A stretch of 64,000 nt of DNA from Streptomyces sp. SAI-135 (GCF_029893805.1 NZ_JARXYP010000002.1:5022001-5086000), one strand, 5' to 3'. Counted from the stretch's first letter, positions 25,562 through 34,806 are shown. A program made the numbers and translations. The notes: generated by a model from the sequence alone, not told the origin.

Positions 25562-26317
25562 ATGTCCGCACCCACCCCCCGCACCGCCCTGCTGATCGGC
25601 GCCGCCGGAGGCATCCTCAAGGAGGCCTCGCGCCGGCTGGCCGAAGAGGGCCACACCCTCGTCCTGTTCGACCGCGACGCGGCGGCCGTGCACCGGCTCG
25701 CCGAGGAACTGGGCCGGATCACCAAGGTCGAGGCCGTCGTCGGCGACATCACCGACATCCCGGCCGCGGAACGCCAGTTGACCGACATCGTCGACCGGTT
25801 CGCCCCTTCGGTCCTGGTCAACGGCGTCGGCGGCGACACCCGCGTCATCGGCTACGCCGACCTGACCAGGGACCACTTCGACCAGACGTACCTGGAGAAC
25901 GTGGTCAGCAGCTGGATCGCGGTCAAGGTGTGCGCCCCGCGCATGGCCGCCGACGGCTACGGCCGGATCGTCAACTTCGCCTCGGCGGGCGGCCGCACCT
26001 ACAGCCACTTCAACAACGCCGCGTACGTCGGCGCCAAGGCCGCCGTGATCGGCATGACCAAGCAGATGGCCTATGAGCTGGCCGGCACCGGAGTGGTGGC
26101 CAACGTCGTCGCACACGGCCCGATCGCGACCGACCGGGTGGCGGGCGCCTTCGAGCGCCGTACCGAGGAGTCCAAGAAGGACGTCATGTCCCGGCTGCCC
26201 ATGGGGCGTTACGGCACGGTCGCCGAGGCCGTCGGCAGCGTGCTCCACCTCTGCTCCGAGAGCGCCGGCTACTCCACCGGTTCCGTCATCGACATCAACG
26301 GCGGCCTCTACATGTGA
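25562..26317 (+). CDS. SDR-family oxidoreductase
   Basis: 251 residues. The cofactor motif is GAAGGILKEAS, a variant of TGxxxGIG with one residue shifted. The catalytic Ser lies in VNFASAGG and the pair YVGAK is intact. The end GSVIDINGGLYM is typical. Asp in VLFDRD at the end of strand 2 points to NAD(H). It belongs to the run of genes 25.5-29.4 kb; the substrate is unknown. Confidence 0.85.
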   Translation: MSAPTPRTALLIGAAGGILKEASRRLAEEGHTLVLFDRDAAAVHRLAEELGRITKVEAVVGDITDIPAAERQLTDIVDRFAPSVLVNGVGGDTRVIGYADLTRDHFDQTYLENVVSSWIAVKVCAPRMAADGYGRIVNFASAGGRTYSHFNNAAYVGAKAAVIGMTKQMAYELAGTGVVANVVAHGPIATDRVAGAFERRTEESKKDVMSRLPMGRYGTVAEAVGSVLHLCSESAGYSTGSVIDINGGLYM

Positions 26318-26370
26318 GCTCGCCACATGTGATCCCGGCTCCGTCCCCCACCCCGCCCCAGGAGGCCCCC

Positions 26371-26673
26371 ATGGCGACGTTCGTCGTCGAATTCGAGTAC
26401 AACGTCGACCGCGCGGGCCGGGAGCCCCTGCACCGCGCCCACACCGACTACCTGCGCACCCTCACCGACAACGGCGTACTCCTGCTCGCCGGCCCGCTCC
26501 AGGACACCAACGGCGGCCTGCTGGTCTACGAGGCCGAGGACCGCGAGCGCCTCCAGGAGATCCTCGCCGCGGAGCCCTACGTCCAGGGCGGCATCGTCTG
26601 CCACGTCCGCGTCCGCCAGTGGGCCCCCGGCAAGGGCACCTGGCTCACCGCGCCCGCGCCGTCGGCGGCCTGA
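26371..26673 (+). CDS. YCII-family protein
   Basis: 100 residues from ATG 26371 with a clear GGAGG. It matches the small alpha+beta YciI/EthD-like fold: FVVEFEYNVDRAGREPLHRAHTDYLRTL, then NGVLLLAGPLQDTNGGLLVYEA with the conserved GP, and the end in VQGGIVCHVRVRQW. Such proteins are ferredoxin-like dimers that act as small isomerases, lyases or chaperones of intermediates. It lies between an SDR and an aminotransferase and is presumably part of the same pathway. Confidence 0.8.
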   Translation: MATFVVEFEYNVDRAGREPLHRAHTDYLRTLTDNGVLLLAGPLQDTNGGLLVYEAEDRERLQEILAAEPYVQGGIVCHVRVRQWAPGKGTWLTAPAPSAA

Positions 26674-26728
26674 CCCCCGCATCCGCGCCCCTCCTCCCCG
26701 CCTGTGAACCCGGAAGGATCCAACTGAC

Positions 26729-28117
26729 GTGTCCACTACGCCAGTCCGGCAAGCCCCCGCCCTGCGCCGCGAAGAACTGCACGCCGGCATCGTCGATCCG
26801 GACATGGACTCCATGCGCCTGCTCAGCGAGACGGCGATGAGGTTCCCCGAGGCCCTGTCGTTCTCCTCGGGTGCACCGCACGACGGCACCCACGACCTCG
26901 CCAAGCTCTCCTACTACGTCGACCGGTACATCAGGCACCTGCGCATGCGGGGCGTGCCCGAACAGCGCATCACCCGGCTGCACTTCCAGTACGGACCCGT
27001 CAACGGGTTCATCCAGGAAGAGGTCGCCCGCATGCTCGCGCGGGACGAGGACATCGATGTCGCGCCCGAGGCGATCATGATCACGCACGGCTTCCAGGAG
27101 GCCGCGCTCGTCGCGCTGCGCGGGCTGTTCCGCTCGCCCGACGACGTGCTGCTGTCCGTGTCCCCGGCGTACGTCGGCATCCGGGGCGCCGCCCGCATGC
27201 TCGACATCCCGGTCAAGGGCATCACCGAGGGCCCCGACGGCCTGGAGCCCGAGGCCGTGGCCGCCGCCGTACGGGCCGTACGGGCCGAGGGCAAGCGCCC
27301 CGCCGCGCTCTACCTGGTCCCCGACTTCTCCAACCCCTCGGGCACGGTCGTTCCGCTGGAGGCGCGCAGGCGACTGCTCGCGCTGGCCGCCGAGGAGGGC
27401 TTCACCATCCTGGAGGACAACCCGTACGGGTTGTTCGCGAGCGACGAGGAGCGGCTGCCGACCCTGAAGTCGCTGGACACCCGCGGTGACGTCGTCTACC
27501 TGGGCTCCTTCGCCAAGTCCGCGTTCCCCGGCGCCCGCCTCGGCTATCTGGTCGGCGACCGCGAGGTGGTCGGTGAGGACGGCGTGCGCCGCACCCTCGC
27601 CCAGGAACTCTCCAAGGCCAAGGCGATGTTCACGGTCGGCTCGTCCTCGCTGTCCCAGGCGGCGATCGGCGGCATCCTCGTCGACGCCGACCACGACCTG
27701 CGCTCCGCCACCCGCGATCTCGCCGCCGTCTACCAGGAACGGCTCACCGCCACCCTCGACGCCCTCGCCGAGCACTTCCCGCCCGAGCGGTACGCCGAGC
27801 ACCAGGTGCGCTGGAACCGCCCGCGCGGGGGCTTCTTCCTGGTCGTCGAGGTGCCCTTCGAGGCCGACCTGGCCGCCATGGAACGCTCGGCGCGCGACCA
27901 CGCGGTCAGCTGGGCGCCGATGAGCATGTTCCACCTGGAGGGCGGCGGCGAACGCGCCCTGCGCCTCGGCTTCAGCAACCTCACCCCGGCCGCGATCCGC
28001 GAGGGCATCGCCCGCCTGGCGGGGTTCATCGGGGCGGAGTCGGCGGCCGGGCCGGTGCCGGCGGCGGAGCCCGCGTCCCTGTCCGAGTTCGTGTCCGCAT
28101 CGGAGGTCCACGTATGA
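26729..28117 (+). CDS. PLP-dependent aminotransferase class I/II
   Basis: 462 residues, GTG start. Fold type I features: the substrate/PLP loop MITHGFQEAAL, the Asn/Pro segment LVPDFSNPSGTV, the Asp/Tyr segment LEDNPYGLF and the PLP Lys in GSFAKSAFPGARLGYLV (~residue 265). It is closest in style to the 2-aminoadipate / LysN-type branch, without the GntR domain of MocR regulators. It probably provides an amino group or amino acid for the two amide-forming ligases of the island. The stop overlaps the ATP-grasp start by ATGA, so the two are coupled. Confidence 0.85.
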   Translation: MSTTPVRQAPALRREELHAGIVDPDMDSMRLLSETAMRFPEALSFSSGAPHDGTHDLAKLSYYVDRYIRHLRMRGVPEQRITRLHFQYGPVNGFIQEEVARMLARDEDIDVAPEAIMITHGFQEAALVALRGLFRSPDDVLLSVSPAYVGIRGAARMLDIPVKGITEGPDGLEPEAVAAAVRAVRAEGKRPAALYLVPDFSNPSGTVVPLEARRRLLALAAEEGFTILEDNPYGLFASDEERLPTLKSLDTRGDVVYLGSFAKSAFPGARLGYLVGDREVVGEDGVRRTLAQELSKAKAMFTVGSSSLSQAAIGGILVDADHDLRSATRDLAAVYQERLTATLDALAEHFPPERYAEHQVRWNRPRGGFFLVVEVPFEADLAAMERSARDHAVSWAPMSMFHLEGGGERALRLGFSNLTPAAIREGIARLAGFIGAESAAGPVPAAEPASLSEFVSASEVHV

Positions 28118-29388
28118 GCACCGCGTCCCCCACGGGCGGCCCGCGCCGCGTCGCCGTCGTCGTCGACGGCTACTCCGCCGGCAACTTCTACCCGGCCGCC
28201 TTCGCCGCGTACGACACGGCCGTCGTCCACGTCCAGAGCACCCCGGAGCTGATCCCGGCGATGGCCCCGCCGGACCTCACCGCGTACGACGACACCCTCG
28301 TCGCCACCGACGAGGCCGCACTCGTCGACGTCCTGCGCGCTCTCGACCCGGTGTGCGTGATCGCCGGCCAGGAGTCGTCCGTGCCGCTCGCCGACCGGCT
28401 GAGCGAGGCCGTCGGCGTCCCGTCCAACGGCTCGGCGCTGTCCCCGGCCCGCCGGGACAAGTACGAGATGACCGAGACCCTGCGGCGGGCCGGGGTGCGC
28501 TGCGCACGGCAGTTCAAGACCGACGACCCGCAGGCCGCCGTCGACTGGGCCCAGCAGCACGGCAGTTACCCGGTGGTCGTCAAGCCGCTCAGCTCGGCCG
28601 CCTCCGACGGCGTCGTCGTCTGCGCCGGCCCCGACGAGGTCCGCGCCGCCGCCCGCAACGTCCTCGACGCCCCCAACATGTTCGGCGTCGCCAACACCGA
28701 GATCCTCGTGCAGTCCTACCTCAAGGGCACCGAGTACATCGTCGACACCGTCAGCAGCGGCGGCGAGCGCTATGTGTGCGGGGTCTGGGAGTACGAGAAG
28801 ACGCTGCTGCCGTCCGGCAAGAACATCTACAACCGCGACCTGCTCGCCGACCCGGACGGCAACCCGGTCGTCGCCGCGCTCACCGCCTACGTCGACGAGG
28901 TCCTCGCCGCGCTCAACGTCGCCTGGGGACCGGCCCACGCCGAGGTCATCGTCACCGACGAGGGCCCCGTCCTGGTCGAGATCGGCACCCGCCTCAACGG
29001 CAACATCAGCGCCCCCTTCCACGACGTGTGCCTGGGCCACAACCAGGCGGCGCTCACCGCACAGGCGTACACCCGCCCCGAAGAGTTCCGCGCCCGCTAC
29101 GGCGGCCGGACGTACACCAGGCTTCAGCCGGCCGTCGTCTACAACACCCCGACCGAGCTCGACGGGATCGTGGAGTCCGTCGACGAGACGGCGGTGGCGG
29201 AGATCCGCGCCCTGGAGAGCGTCTTCTCCGCGACGGTCAAACTCGCGCCCGGCTCCCGGATCAGCCCCACCGTCGACCTGCTGACCACTCCGCTGCGGGT
29301 CTACCTCACGGCACCGGACGAGACGACCCTCACGGCCGGCTACGAGAAGGTCCGCGCCCTGAAGGACGCGGTGTACCGCGTCGCGTGA
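28114..29388 (+). CDS. ATP-grasp ligase (amino-acid ligase type)
   Basis: 424 residues. ATP-grasp signs: the Lys strand YPVVVKPLSSAASDGVVVC (~residue 155), the hinge ILVQSYLKGTEYIVDTV (~205) and the metal-binding end AEVIVTDEGPVLVEIGTRLNGN (~290). This is the carboxylate-amine ligase group that includes BacD-like L-amino-acid ligases, which form peptide bonds through an acyl-phosphate. With the coupled aminotransferase it likely builds a dipeptide or amide. The overlap of four bases with the aminotransferase argues for a joint step. Confidence 0.85.
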   Translation: MSTASPTGGPRRVAVVVDGYSAGNFYPAAFAAYDTAVVHVQSTPELIPAMAPPDLTAYDDTLVATDEAALVDVLRALDPVCVIAGQESSVPLADRLSEAVGVPSNGSALSPARRDKYEMTETLRRAGVRCARQFKTDDPQAAVDWAQQHGSYPVVVKPLSSAASDGVVVCAGPDEVRAAARNVLDAPNMFGVANTEILVQSYLKGTEYIVDTVSSGGERYVCGVWEYEKTLLPSGKNIYNRDLLADPDGNPVVAALTAYVDEVLAALNVAWGPAHAEVIVTDEGPVLVEIGTRLNGNISAPFHDVCLGHNQAALTAQAYTRPEEFRARYGGRTYTRLQPAVVYNTPTELDGIVESVDETAVAEIRALESVFSATVKLAPGSRISPTVDLLTTPLRVYLTAPDETTLTAGYEKVRALKDAVYRVA

Positions 29389-29451
29389 CGCCCCGCCCCT
29401 GCTTCCCCCTCTCCCTCTCTCTTTTCTTTCCTCGCTCTCAGGAGGCTCATC

Positions 29452-30561
29452 GTGCACAGCCGTATCGGTCTGTTCCTGTCCCCCGTCCACGAGACCGGTC
29501 AGGACCCGAACCTGGCGATACGCCGGAACCTGGACCTCGTCGAGTACGTCGACGACCTCAACTTCGACGAGGCGTGGTTCGGTGAGCACCACACGCTGGG
29601 CTGGGGCCTGGTCGGGGCGCCCGAGACCCTGATCGCCGCCGCCTCGCAGCGCACCCGCCAGATCAAGCTGGCCCACGGCGTCGTACCCCTGTCAGGGCAC
29701 CACCCCTTCCACGTCGCCAGCCGGGCCGTGCACCTGGACCACCTGACCCGCGGCCGGTACATCCTGGGCGTCGGCCCCGGCGTGCCCTTCGACGCGAAGA
29801 TGTTCGGCCTGGAGCAGCCGGTGCAGCGCCGCCGTCTGGAGGAGGCGCTGCCGACGGTCCTGGAACTCGTCAACGGCGACGAGCGGATCACCCAGCAGAC
29901 CGACTGGTTCGACCTGCGCGAGGCCAAGCTCCAGCTCCCGCGGTTCTCCCCGCAGGGCATCGAGGTGGCCGTGGCGACCTCCGGCACCTCGCAGTCGAGC
30001 CCGCGCCTGATCGGCCAGTACGGGCTGAGCATGACGTCCTTCGCCCTGCCGTTCGCCCTGCTGACCCCGGGCGCGCCGGCGCACATCAACCTCGCGCACC
30101 AGTGGAAGTACGCGGAGGAGGCCGCCGCCGAGCACGGGCAGACCCTGGACCGCGACAAGTGGCGCATCGCGCTGCCGGTGCATGTGGCCGAGACCCGCGA
30201 GGAGGCCTACGCGGACGTCCGCGAGGGCTACGACCGCTGGCTGTTCGAGTACTTCGGCAAGGCGGCGGGACGCGAGGTGCTCAGCCCGGACGTGCCGCGG
30301 GAGCGGGCGCTGGAGGCCCGGGTCGAGGCCGGGGGAGCGCTCGTCGGCTCCGTGGACGACGTGGTCGCCGGCATCGAGCGGCTGCACGAGATCACCGGCG
30401 GCTTCGGCACGCTGCTCGTCTACGTCGCCGACTGGACCTCGTGGGAGAAGACCAACCGCAGCATGGAACTGCTGGCCCGCTACGTCGCCCCGCGCCTCAC
30501 CGGCTCCGCCGCCCGGCCCCAGGAGGCGGTCGACTTCGCGATCGCCAGCCGCAAGGGGTAG
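29452..30561 (+). CDS. Luciferase-like (LLM) flavin-dependent monooxygenase
   Basis: 369 residues, GTG start with AGGAGG. It shows the bacterial luciferase-type TIM barrel: DEAWFGEHHTLGWG (~residue 45), KLAHGVVPLSGHHPFHVA (~75) and RGRYILGVGPGVPFDAKMFG (~100). Family members use reduced FMN supplied by a separate reductase, and a flavin reductase gene lies 640 bases downstream. A small-molecule hydroxylation, Baeyer-Villiger or C-N oxidation role is possible. The 3' end of the gene (AVDFAIA) is echoed several times in the following intergenic DNA. Confidence 0.85.
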   Translation: MHSRIGLFLSPVHETGQDPNLAIRRNLDLVEYVDDLNFDEAWFGEHHTLGWGLVGAPETLIAAASQRTRQIKLAHGVVPLSGHHPFHVASRAVHLDHLTRGRYILGVGPGVPFDAKMFGLEQPVQRRRLEEALPTVLELVNGDERITQQTDWFDLREAKLQLPRFSPQGIEVAVATSGTSQSSPRLIGQYGLSMTSFALPFALLTPGAPAHINLAHQWKYAEEAAAEHGQTLDRDKWRIALPVHVAETREEAYADVREGYDRWLFEYFGKAAGREVLSPDVPRERALEARVEAGGALVGSVDDVVAGIERLHEITGGFGTLLVYVADWTSWEKTNRSMELLARYVAPRLTGSAARPQEAVDFAIASRKG

Positions 30562-31204
30562 GTGCGATTGGGGGGTTGAGGGGGCGGACGGGGGCGTCGG
30601 GGGCCGGGGGATGCGGGACGTGGGTCGGCGGGCCTCGTGGACCTCGTGGGCCTTGTGGACCTCGCGGGCCGGTGCCCTGGGGCCCGGTGGCCCGGGGTTC
30701 CGGGGGAGTCCGGGCCCGGGCCCGGAGCGGGGCCGTGCGGGTCGCTGGACGCGGTGGACGCGGTGGACCTTGCGATCGTCGACCGCCCACGGATGGGCTC
30801 CCCGCCGGGCCCGGAGCCCCTGGCCGGAAGCAGGCCGAGGGGGCCGTGGACCTGGCGATCCGCCGCCCACGGCAGGCCTCGGCTGCGGACAGAAGCCCGC
30901 CGGTCACCGCCGCCACCCGACCGTCCACGGTGAGGTTCCTCGGAGCTCGGAGCTCGGAGCCCTGGCCGGAGGGGGCCGTGGACCTGGCGATCCCGTCGCC
31001 CACGTCTTGGCCCCGCCTGCCCGTCCGCACACGCGACGCGCCGGGAGCCTCGACGCACCCACCCCGCCCGGAACCCACCCCCCGACACCCCGCGAGTCAT
31101 CCCACCCGCCCCACCTCGCCCCGCCCCCCATGCCAGGCCACGCCACGCCACGCCCGGTCGGTCCGCCGGCCCGGTCGGGCGTCCAGTCCGAACGGAAAGA
31201 ACTC
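30562..31204. repeat. Intergenic region with dispersed direct repeats
   Basis: 643 bases without a credible gene. A 24-base block is exact at 30837-30860 and 30969-30992. A looser copy lies at 30760-30792, and all resemble the 3' end of the monooxygenase gene (30522-30555). In one frame they read AVDLAI, as the gene reads AVDFAI. An adjoining segment related to GGAGCCCCTGGCCGGA precedes the two exact copies. Confidence 0.6.
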
Positions 31205-31681
31205 ATGCTGGAGCAACGCTCGTTCCGCGACATACTCGGCCGGTTCACCACGGGAGTGGTGTTGGTGACCGCCGACACCGCCGACGGCCCCAAGGGCATG
31301 GCGGTCAACTCCTTCACCTCCGTCTCCCTGACCCCGCCGCTGGTCGCCCTGTGCGCCGCGGACACCTCCTCCACCTGGCCGGCCATCCGCGAGGCCGGAC
31401 ACTTCGCCGTGACGATCCTCGGCGACGGGCACGCGGAGCTGTGCAAGCTGTTCAGCACCAAGGGCGCCGACCGGTTCGCCGGAGACGGTTGGTCGACGAC
31501 CCGGGCCGGGCACCCCATCCCCGCCGACGGACTGGGCTGGCTGGACTGCCGTATCAGCACGCTCCACAGGGCGGGCGACCACGAACTGGTCATCGCCGAG
31601 GCCCTGGAGGGCGCCCTGACGGACCAGGCGGGACCGCTGGTCTTCCACGCGGGCCGCTTCACGGCGCTGGCGGCGGCCTGA
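31205..31681 (+). CDS. Flavin reductase (FMN-binding split-barrel)
   Basis: 158 residues, ATG after GGAAAGA. The start RSFRDILGRFTTGVVLVTA and MAVNSFTSVSLTPPLVALCAADTSSTWPAI fit the HpaC/flavin-reductase-like domain. GDHELVIAEALEG matches the conserved C-terminal GDH motif. It uses NAD(P)H to reduce free FMN or FAD and probably feeds the luciferase-like monooxygenase at 29452. Confidence 0.85.
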   Translation: MLEQRSFRDILGRFTTGVVLVTADTADGPKGMAVNSFTSVSLTPPLVALCAADTSSTWPAIREAGHFAVTILGDGHAELCKLFSTKGADRFAGDGWSTTRAGHPIPADGLGWLDCRISTLHRAGDHELVIAEALEGALTDQAGPLVFHAGRFTALAAA

Positions 31682-32019
31682 GGAGTGCTCACCGGGGGCG
31701 GGGCGGGTCGGGCCGCACGACCGGCCCGTATCCCACGAGGCCCTGTGTCCCACCGGGCCCTGCATCCCCCCACTTCGGCCCACCCGACCCACCCCGCCCC
31801 GGTCAGGCCGGGCCAGGCCCGCCACCCGGCCCGCCGCATCCGGCCGGCCCGCCGCACCTCACACCGCCCGTCGCTGCTCGTAGCCGCCCGGCGCCACCGG
31901 ACCGTGGTCACCGCCGCCCACGGTCCGGCAGGACCCGCCCGGTCTCGTCCGGCCCGGTCCCGGCCCCCGCACCGGTACGCCGTGCCCTCGCGTCGACGCC
32001 CATGAGAAAGGCAACCCGC
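31682..32019. other. Intergenic region upstream of intact afsA homologue
   Basis: 338 bases of GC-rich, Pro/Arg-biased low-complexity sequence with many GGCCCG and CACCCG runs. I see no gene and no copy of the AT-rich receptor box. Confidence 0.4.
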
Positions 32020-32988
32020 GTGTCGCCCACCGACCCCACACCCACCCTTCCCCTGCCACCGGACCCCGGCACAACGGCCGACCTCGACCTGGACCTGGAC
32101 TTCGTCCGGACCGCACCGCGCCACCTCGTGGCCCGCAGCGCGGTGGCCGAGGTGCTGATCACGGACTGGCGGCGACTGGGCCCCGACACGTTCCGGCTGG
32201 GCGCGCAGTGGCCACGCGCCCACCACTTCTACGCACCCGTGGCCGGCACCTGGTACGACCCCCTGCTCGCCGCGGAGTCGCTGCGCCAGGCGTCCGTCCT
32301 GGTCGGACAGACGTACTACGGGGTTCCGGCCGATCACCACTTCACCATCGCCGAACTGGAGTTCGAGGTGGTGCCCGGCGCCCTGCTCCTCGGCGCCCGC
32401 CCCGCCGAGATGCGCCTGGAGTTCACGGCCACGGACGTACGGCGCAGCGGCGGCACCCTGACCGCACTCACCCTCCAGGCCGACCTGCTGCGCGGAACGG
32501 ACTTCGCCGGTGCCGGGCGCCTGACCCTGCGGATCTCGGACCGTCGCGACCCCGCCGCAGGGGAGGGAGGCGGGTACCCGCCCCTGCCGGACCCCGTCCC
32601 GCCCGCCGTCGTCGGCCGCCTGGACGCACACGACGTGGTCCTCGGCGTCCCCGGCCCGGCGGCCGGCCGCCGCGGCCTGACCTGGGACCTGCGGATCGAC
32701 CCCGGCCACCCGGTGCTCTTCGACCACCCGGCCGGCGACGTCCCCGGCATGGTCCTCCTGGAGGCCGCCCGCCAGGCGGTCCAGGCGGCCTGCGCCCCTT
32801 ACCGCGTCCTCCCCGTCGAACTGCGCAGCGCCTTCCACCACCCGGTGGCCCTGGCCACCCCCTGCCACATCTCCGCGACCCGCCTGCCCACCCAGGACGC
32901 CACCGAGGACGCCGCCCTGCGGGTCACGGCCTGGCAGTCGAACCGTCTCACCTTCGACAGCCTCGTGGTGGCGAGCATCTGCGACTGA
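32020..32988 (+). CDS. AfsA-type A-factor (gamma-butyrolactone) synthase homologue, intact
   Basis: 322 residues from GTG 32020 (AGAAAGG eight bases upstream); ATG 32002 would add six. Two hotdog-type AfsA domains are present: the first from residue ~40 (HLVARSAVAEVLITDWRRLG, HHFYAPVAGTWYDPLLAAESLRQ), the second around HPVLFDHPAGDVPGMVLLEAARQ. All regions seen in the broken homologue at 10159-11102 are here in one frame, so this copy could still make the signal. It is the last gene of the island on this strand. AfsA enzymes condense a beta-ketoacyl-ACP with dihydroxyacetone phosphate. Confidence 0.88.
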   Translation: MSPTDPTPTLPLPPDPGTTADLDLDLDFVRTAPRHLVARSAVAEVLITDWRRLGPDTFRLGAQWPRAHHFYAPVAGTWYDPLLAAESLRQASVLVGQTYYGVPADHHFTIAELEFEVVPGALLLGARPAEMRLEFTATDVRRSGGTLTALTLQADLLRGTDFAGAGRLTLRISDRRDPAAGEGGGYPPLPDPVPPAVVGRLDAHDVVLGVPGPAAGRRGLTWDLRIDPGHPVLFDHPAGDVPGMVLLEAARQAVQAACAPYRVLPVELRSAFHHPVALATPCHISATRLPTQDATEDAALRVTAWQSNRLTFDSLVVASICD

Positions 32989-33186
32989 GCCCCGCTGCGG
33001 CCCTTCCCGGACCAGCACGACCACCGGGGCCGGTTGCCCTTGTAAAGAACGCACATTCGGTCAATTCCCGCTACGAACCGAGAATTCAGGCCGTATGCCG
33101 CCCCGCTCCTGCGCAGGCGCACGCCTCGACGGCAGCATGGTCGGGCATTCGAGCGGCGCGGTGCGTCGCGGAGTGAAACGTCGGGG

Positions 33187-33900
33187 GTGCTGGTGAATCA
33201 CGCGTGGCCGCCGTCCACCTTTCTCGGCCGGTTGCGGAACGCGACGCGCGAAGAACTCCTGGAACAGGGCACTCCGATCACCTACCCGGCTCATCGCGCC
33301 CTGCTCCAGCAGGGCGACGAGAGCCGGCACATCCTGTTGATCACCAAGGGTGTGGTGAAGGTCGTCGCCAGCGCCGAGAGCGGCTACGACATGCTGCTCG
33401 CCGTCCGCATAGCGGGTGACCTGGTGGGTGAGATGGCGGCCTTCGAGGAACGCCCCAGATCCGGCACGGTGGTCGCGTGCAGTGACGTGACCGCCCGGAT
33501 CATCCAGATGCGGACGCTGGAGACCTTCCTCACCCGGCACCCGGACGCCATGCGGGCCATCCTCCACATGCTGTGCGCCCGGCTGCGCTGGGCCAACCGG
33601 CGCCGGATCGACTTCCAGGCCTACGACTCGCTGACCCGACTGGCCCGGGTCCTGGCCGAGTTGAGCCAGGCCTACGCCCAGCCCGTGCCGGACGGCGACG
33701 GAAAGCGCTGCGCCCTGGGCGTGACACTCACCCAGAAGGAACTCGCGTCTCTGGCCGGCCTGGCTCTCAACACGGCCGAAAAGAGCCTGGCCGCGCTGAC
33801 GGCCAAGGGGCTGGTGGAGCGCAGTTACCGCAACATAACCATCTGTGACGTTCCGAAACTCCTTGAATTCGCCAAAGTCGTGGCCGACAACCCGTATTGA
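33187..33900 (+). CDS. Crp/FNR-family regulator with cNMP-binding-type domain
   Basis: 237 residues (GTG 33187, or GTG 33193 with GGGGG five bases upstream). The N-terminal domain is a double-psi barrel of the cyclic-nucleotide type: YPAHRALLQQGDESRHILLITKGVVKVV, then a phosphate-cassette-like GDLVGEMAAFEERPRSGTV that keeps the Glu and Arg used to hold cNMPs. A long dimer helix and a winged helix (LTQKELASLAGLALNTAEKSLAALTAKGLVE) follow. It is distinct from the core Crp at 53151. It lies 93 bases before a nucleotidyl-cyclase-like gene in the same direction, suggesting it senses or controls that system. Confidence 0.88.
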   Translation: MLVNHAWPPSTFLGRLRNATREELLEQGTPITYPAHRALLQQGDESRHILLITKGVVKVVASAESGYDMLLAVRIAGDLVGEMAAFEERPRSGTVVACSDVTARIIQMRTLETFLTRHPDAMRAILHMLCARLRWANRRRIDFQAYDSLTRLARVLAELSQAYAQPVPDGDGKRCALGVTLTQKELASLAGLALNTAEKSLAALTAKGLVERSYRNITICDVPKLLEFAKVVADNPY

Positions 33901-33993
33901 TACGGGATCACTTCCCGCGCCCTCTCCTAGCCTCTCGGGCATGCGCTTCTTGGGCACTGTCTGCCCATCGCCTGCCCAGAGAGGAATGATCGG

Positions 33994-34806
33994 GTGGTTG
34001 AGTGGTCCGGGTTCCATCCCTGCATATGCATAGCCGTGGACGCCGAGGCCTACGGCGGCAGGAACGACCGTGGGCAGTCCGAGGTCCAGCACGACCTGCC
34101 CCGGCTCCTCGACCGGGCCGCCAGGGGCACCGGCCTGGACCGCGCACAGTGGCAGATCCAGCGCAAGGGCGACGAGCAGCTCGCGGTGCGTCCCCTGGAC
34201 GGGACCGAGCCGCGCCTGGTCGACGACTACGTCCGCCATCTCGTCGCCGAGCTGCGCGCTCACAACGCCCAGCGGGTCCCCGAGGCCCGGATGCGGCTGC
34301 GGGTTGTCATCCACCAGGGCCTGGTGGAGCTGGCGGACAACGGCTTCGCGGGGACGGCCGTGGTGGCCACGGCACGTCTGCTCAACGCACGGGCGCTCTA
34401 CGACGCCCTGGCCGCACACCCGGACGCCGGCCTCGCGCTGCTGCTGTCCGACGACGTGTTCCGGTCCGCGGTGGCGGGCGGTCACACCACCCTGACCGCC
34501 GCGGACTTCACCCGCGTCGCCGTCCAGGTGAAGGAGTACGAGGCCACGGCCTGGTTGCGGGTGCCCGAGCGGGGCGCACCGGCCACCGCCTCGCACGAGC
34601 CCGGGGCCGCGGAGACGGGGAAGCCCGCGGCCCCGGCGTCGGGGGAGCCCGCGGCGGACCGGAGCGAACCGGCCGCCGCGGGCGGGGCCGACAGCGCGGC
34701 GGCGATCAGCAACACGTACCGCGGCGACCGCATCAACGTCACCAACGTCGCCGGTGCCGTGGATGCCCGGGGCGCCGTGTTCGGCTTCGGGAGCGTCGGT
34801 GGCTGA
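33994..34806 (+). CDS. Class III nucleotidyl-cyclase-like protein
   Basis: 270 residues, GTG with AGAGGA upstream. The first ~165 residues match a cyclase homology domain: a metal Asp in CIAVDAEAYG (D16), a second in QRKGDEQLAV (D60), the exact 44-residue spacing of canonical class III cyclases, then LRVVIHQGLVEL and GTAVVATARLL. The transition-state Arg (R128) is present, but the Asn usually four or five residues before it is Val or Ala. Activity is therefore possible but uncertain. A Pro/Ala-rich linker leads to a C-terminal tail (INVTNVAGAVDARGAVFGFGS) that shares a motif with the next protein. It overlaps that gene by eight bases. PycC cyclases of Pycsar defence belong to this superfamily. 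Confidence 0.75.
   Translation: MVEWSGFHPCICIAVDAEAYGGRNDRGQSEVQHDLPRLLDRAARGTGLDRAQWQIQRKGDEQLAVRPLDGTEPRLVDDYVRHLVAELRAHNAQRVPEARMRLRVVIHQGLVELADNGFAGTAVVATARLLNARALYDALAAHPDAGLALLLSDDVFRSAVAGGHTTLTAADFTRVAVQVKEYEATAWLRVPERGAPATASHEPGAAETGKPAAPASGEPAADRSEPAAAGGADSAAAISNTYRGDRINVTNVAGAVDARGAVFGFGSVGG

Noticed and set aside
13166..31681. TTA codons (bldA control) in the island
   Set aside because: The TTA triplets I noticed in the island genes were out of frame; a full scan by program was not possible.
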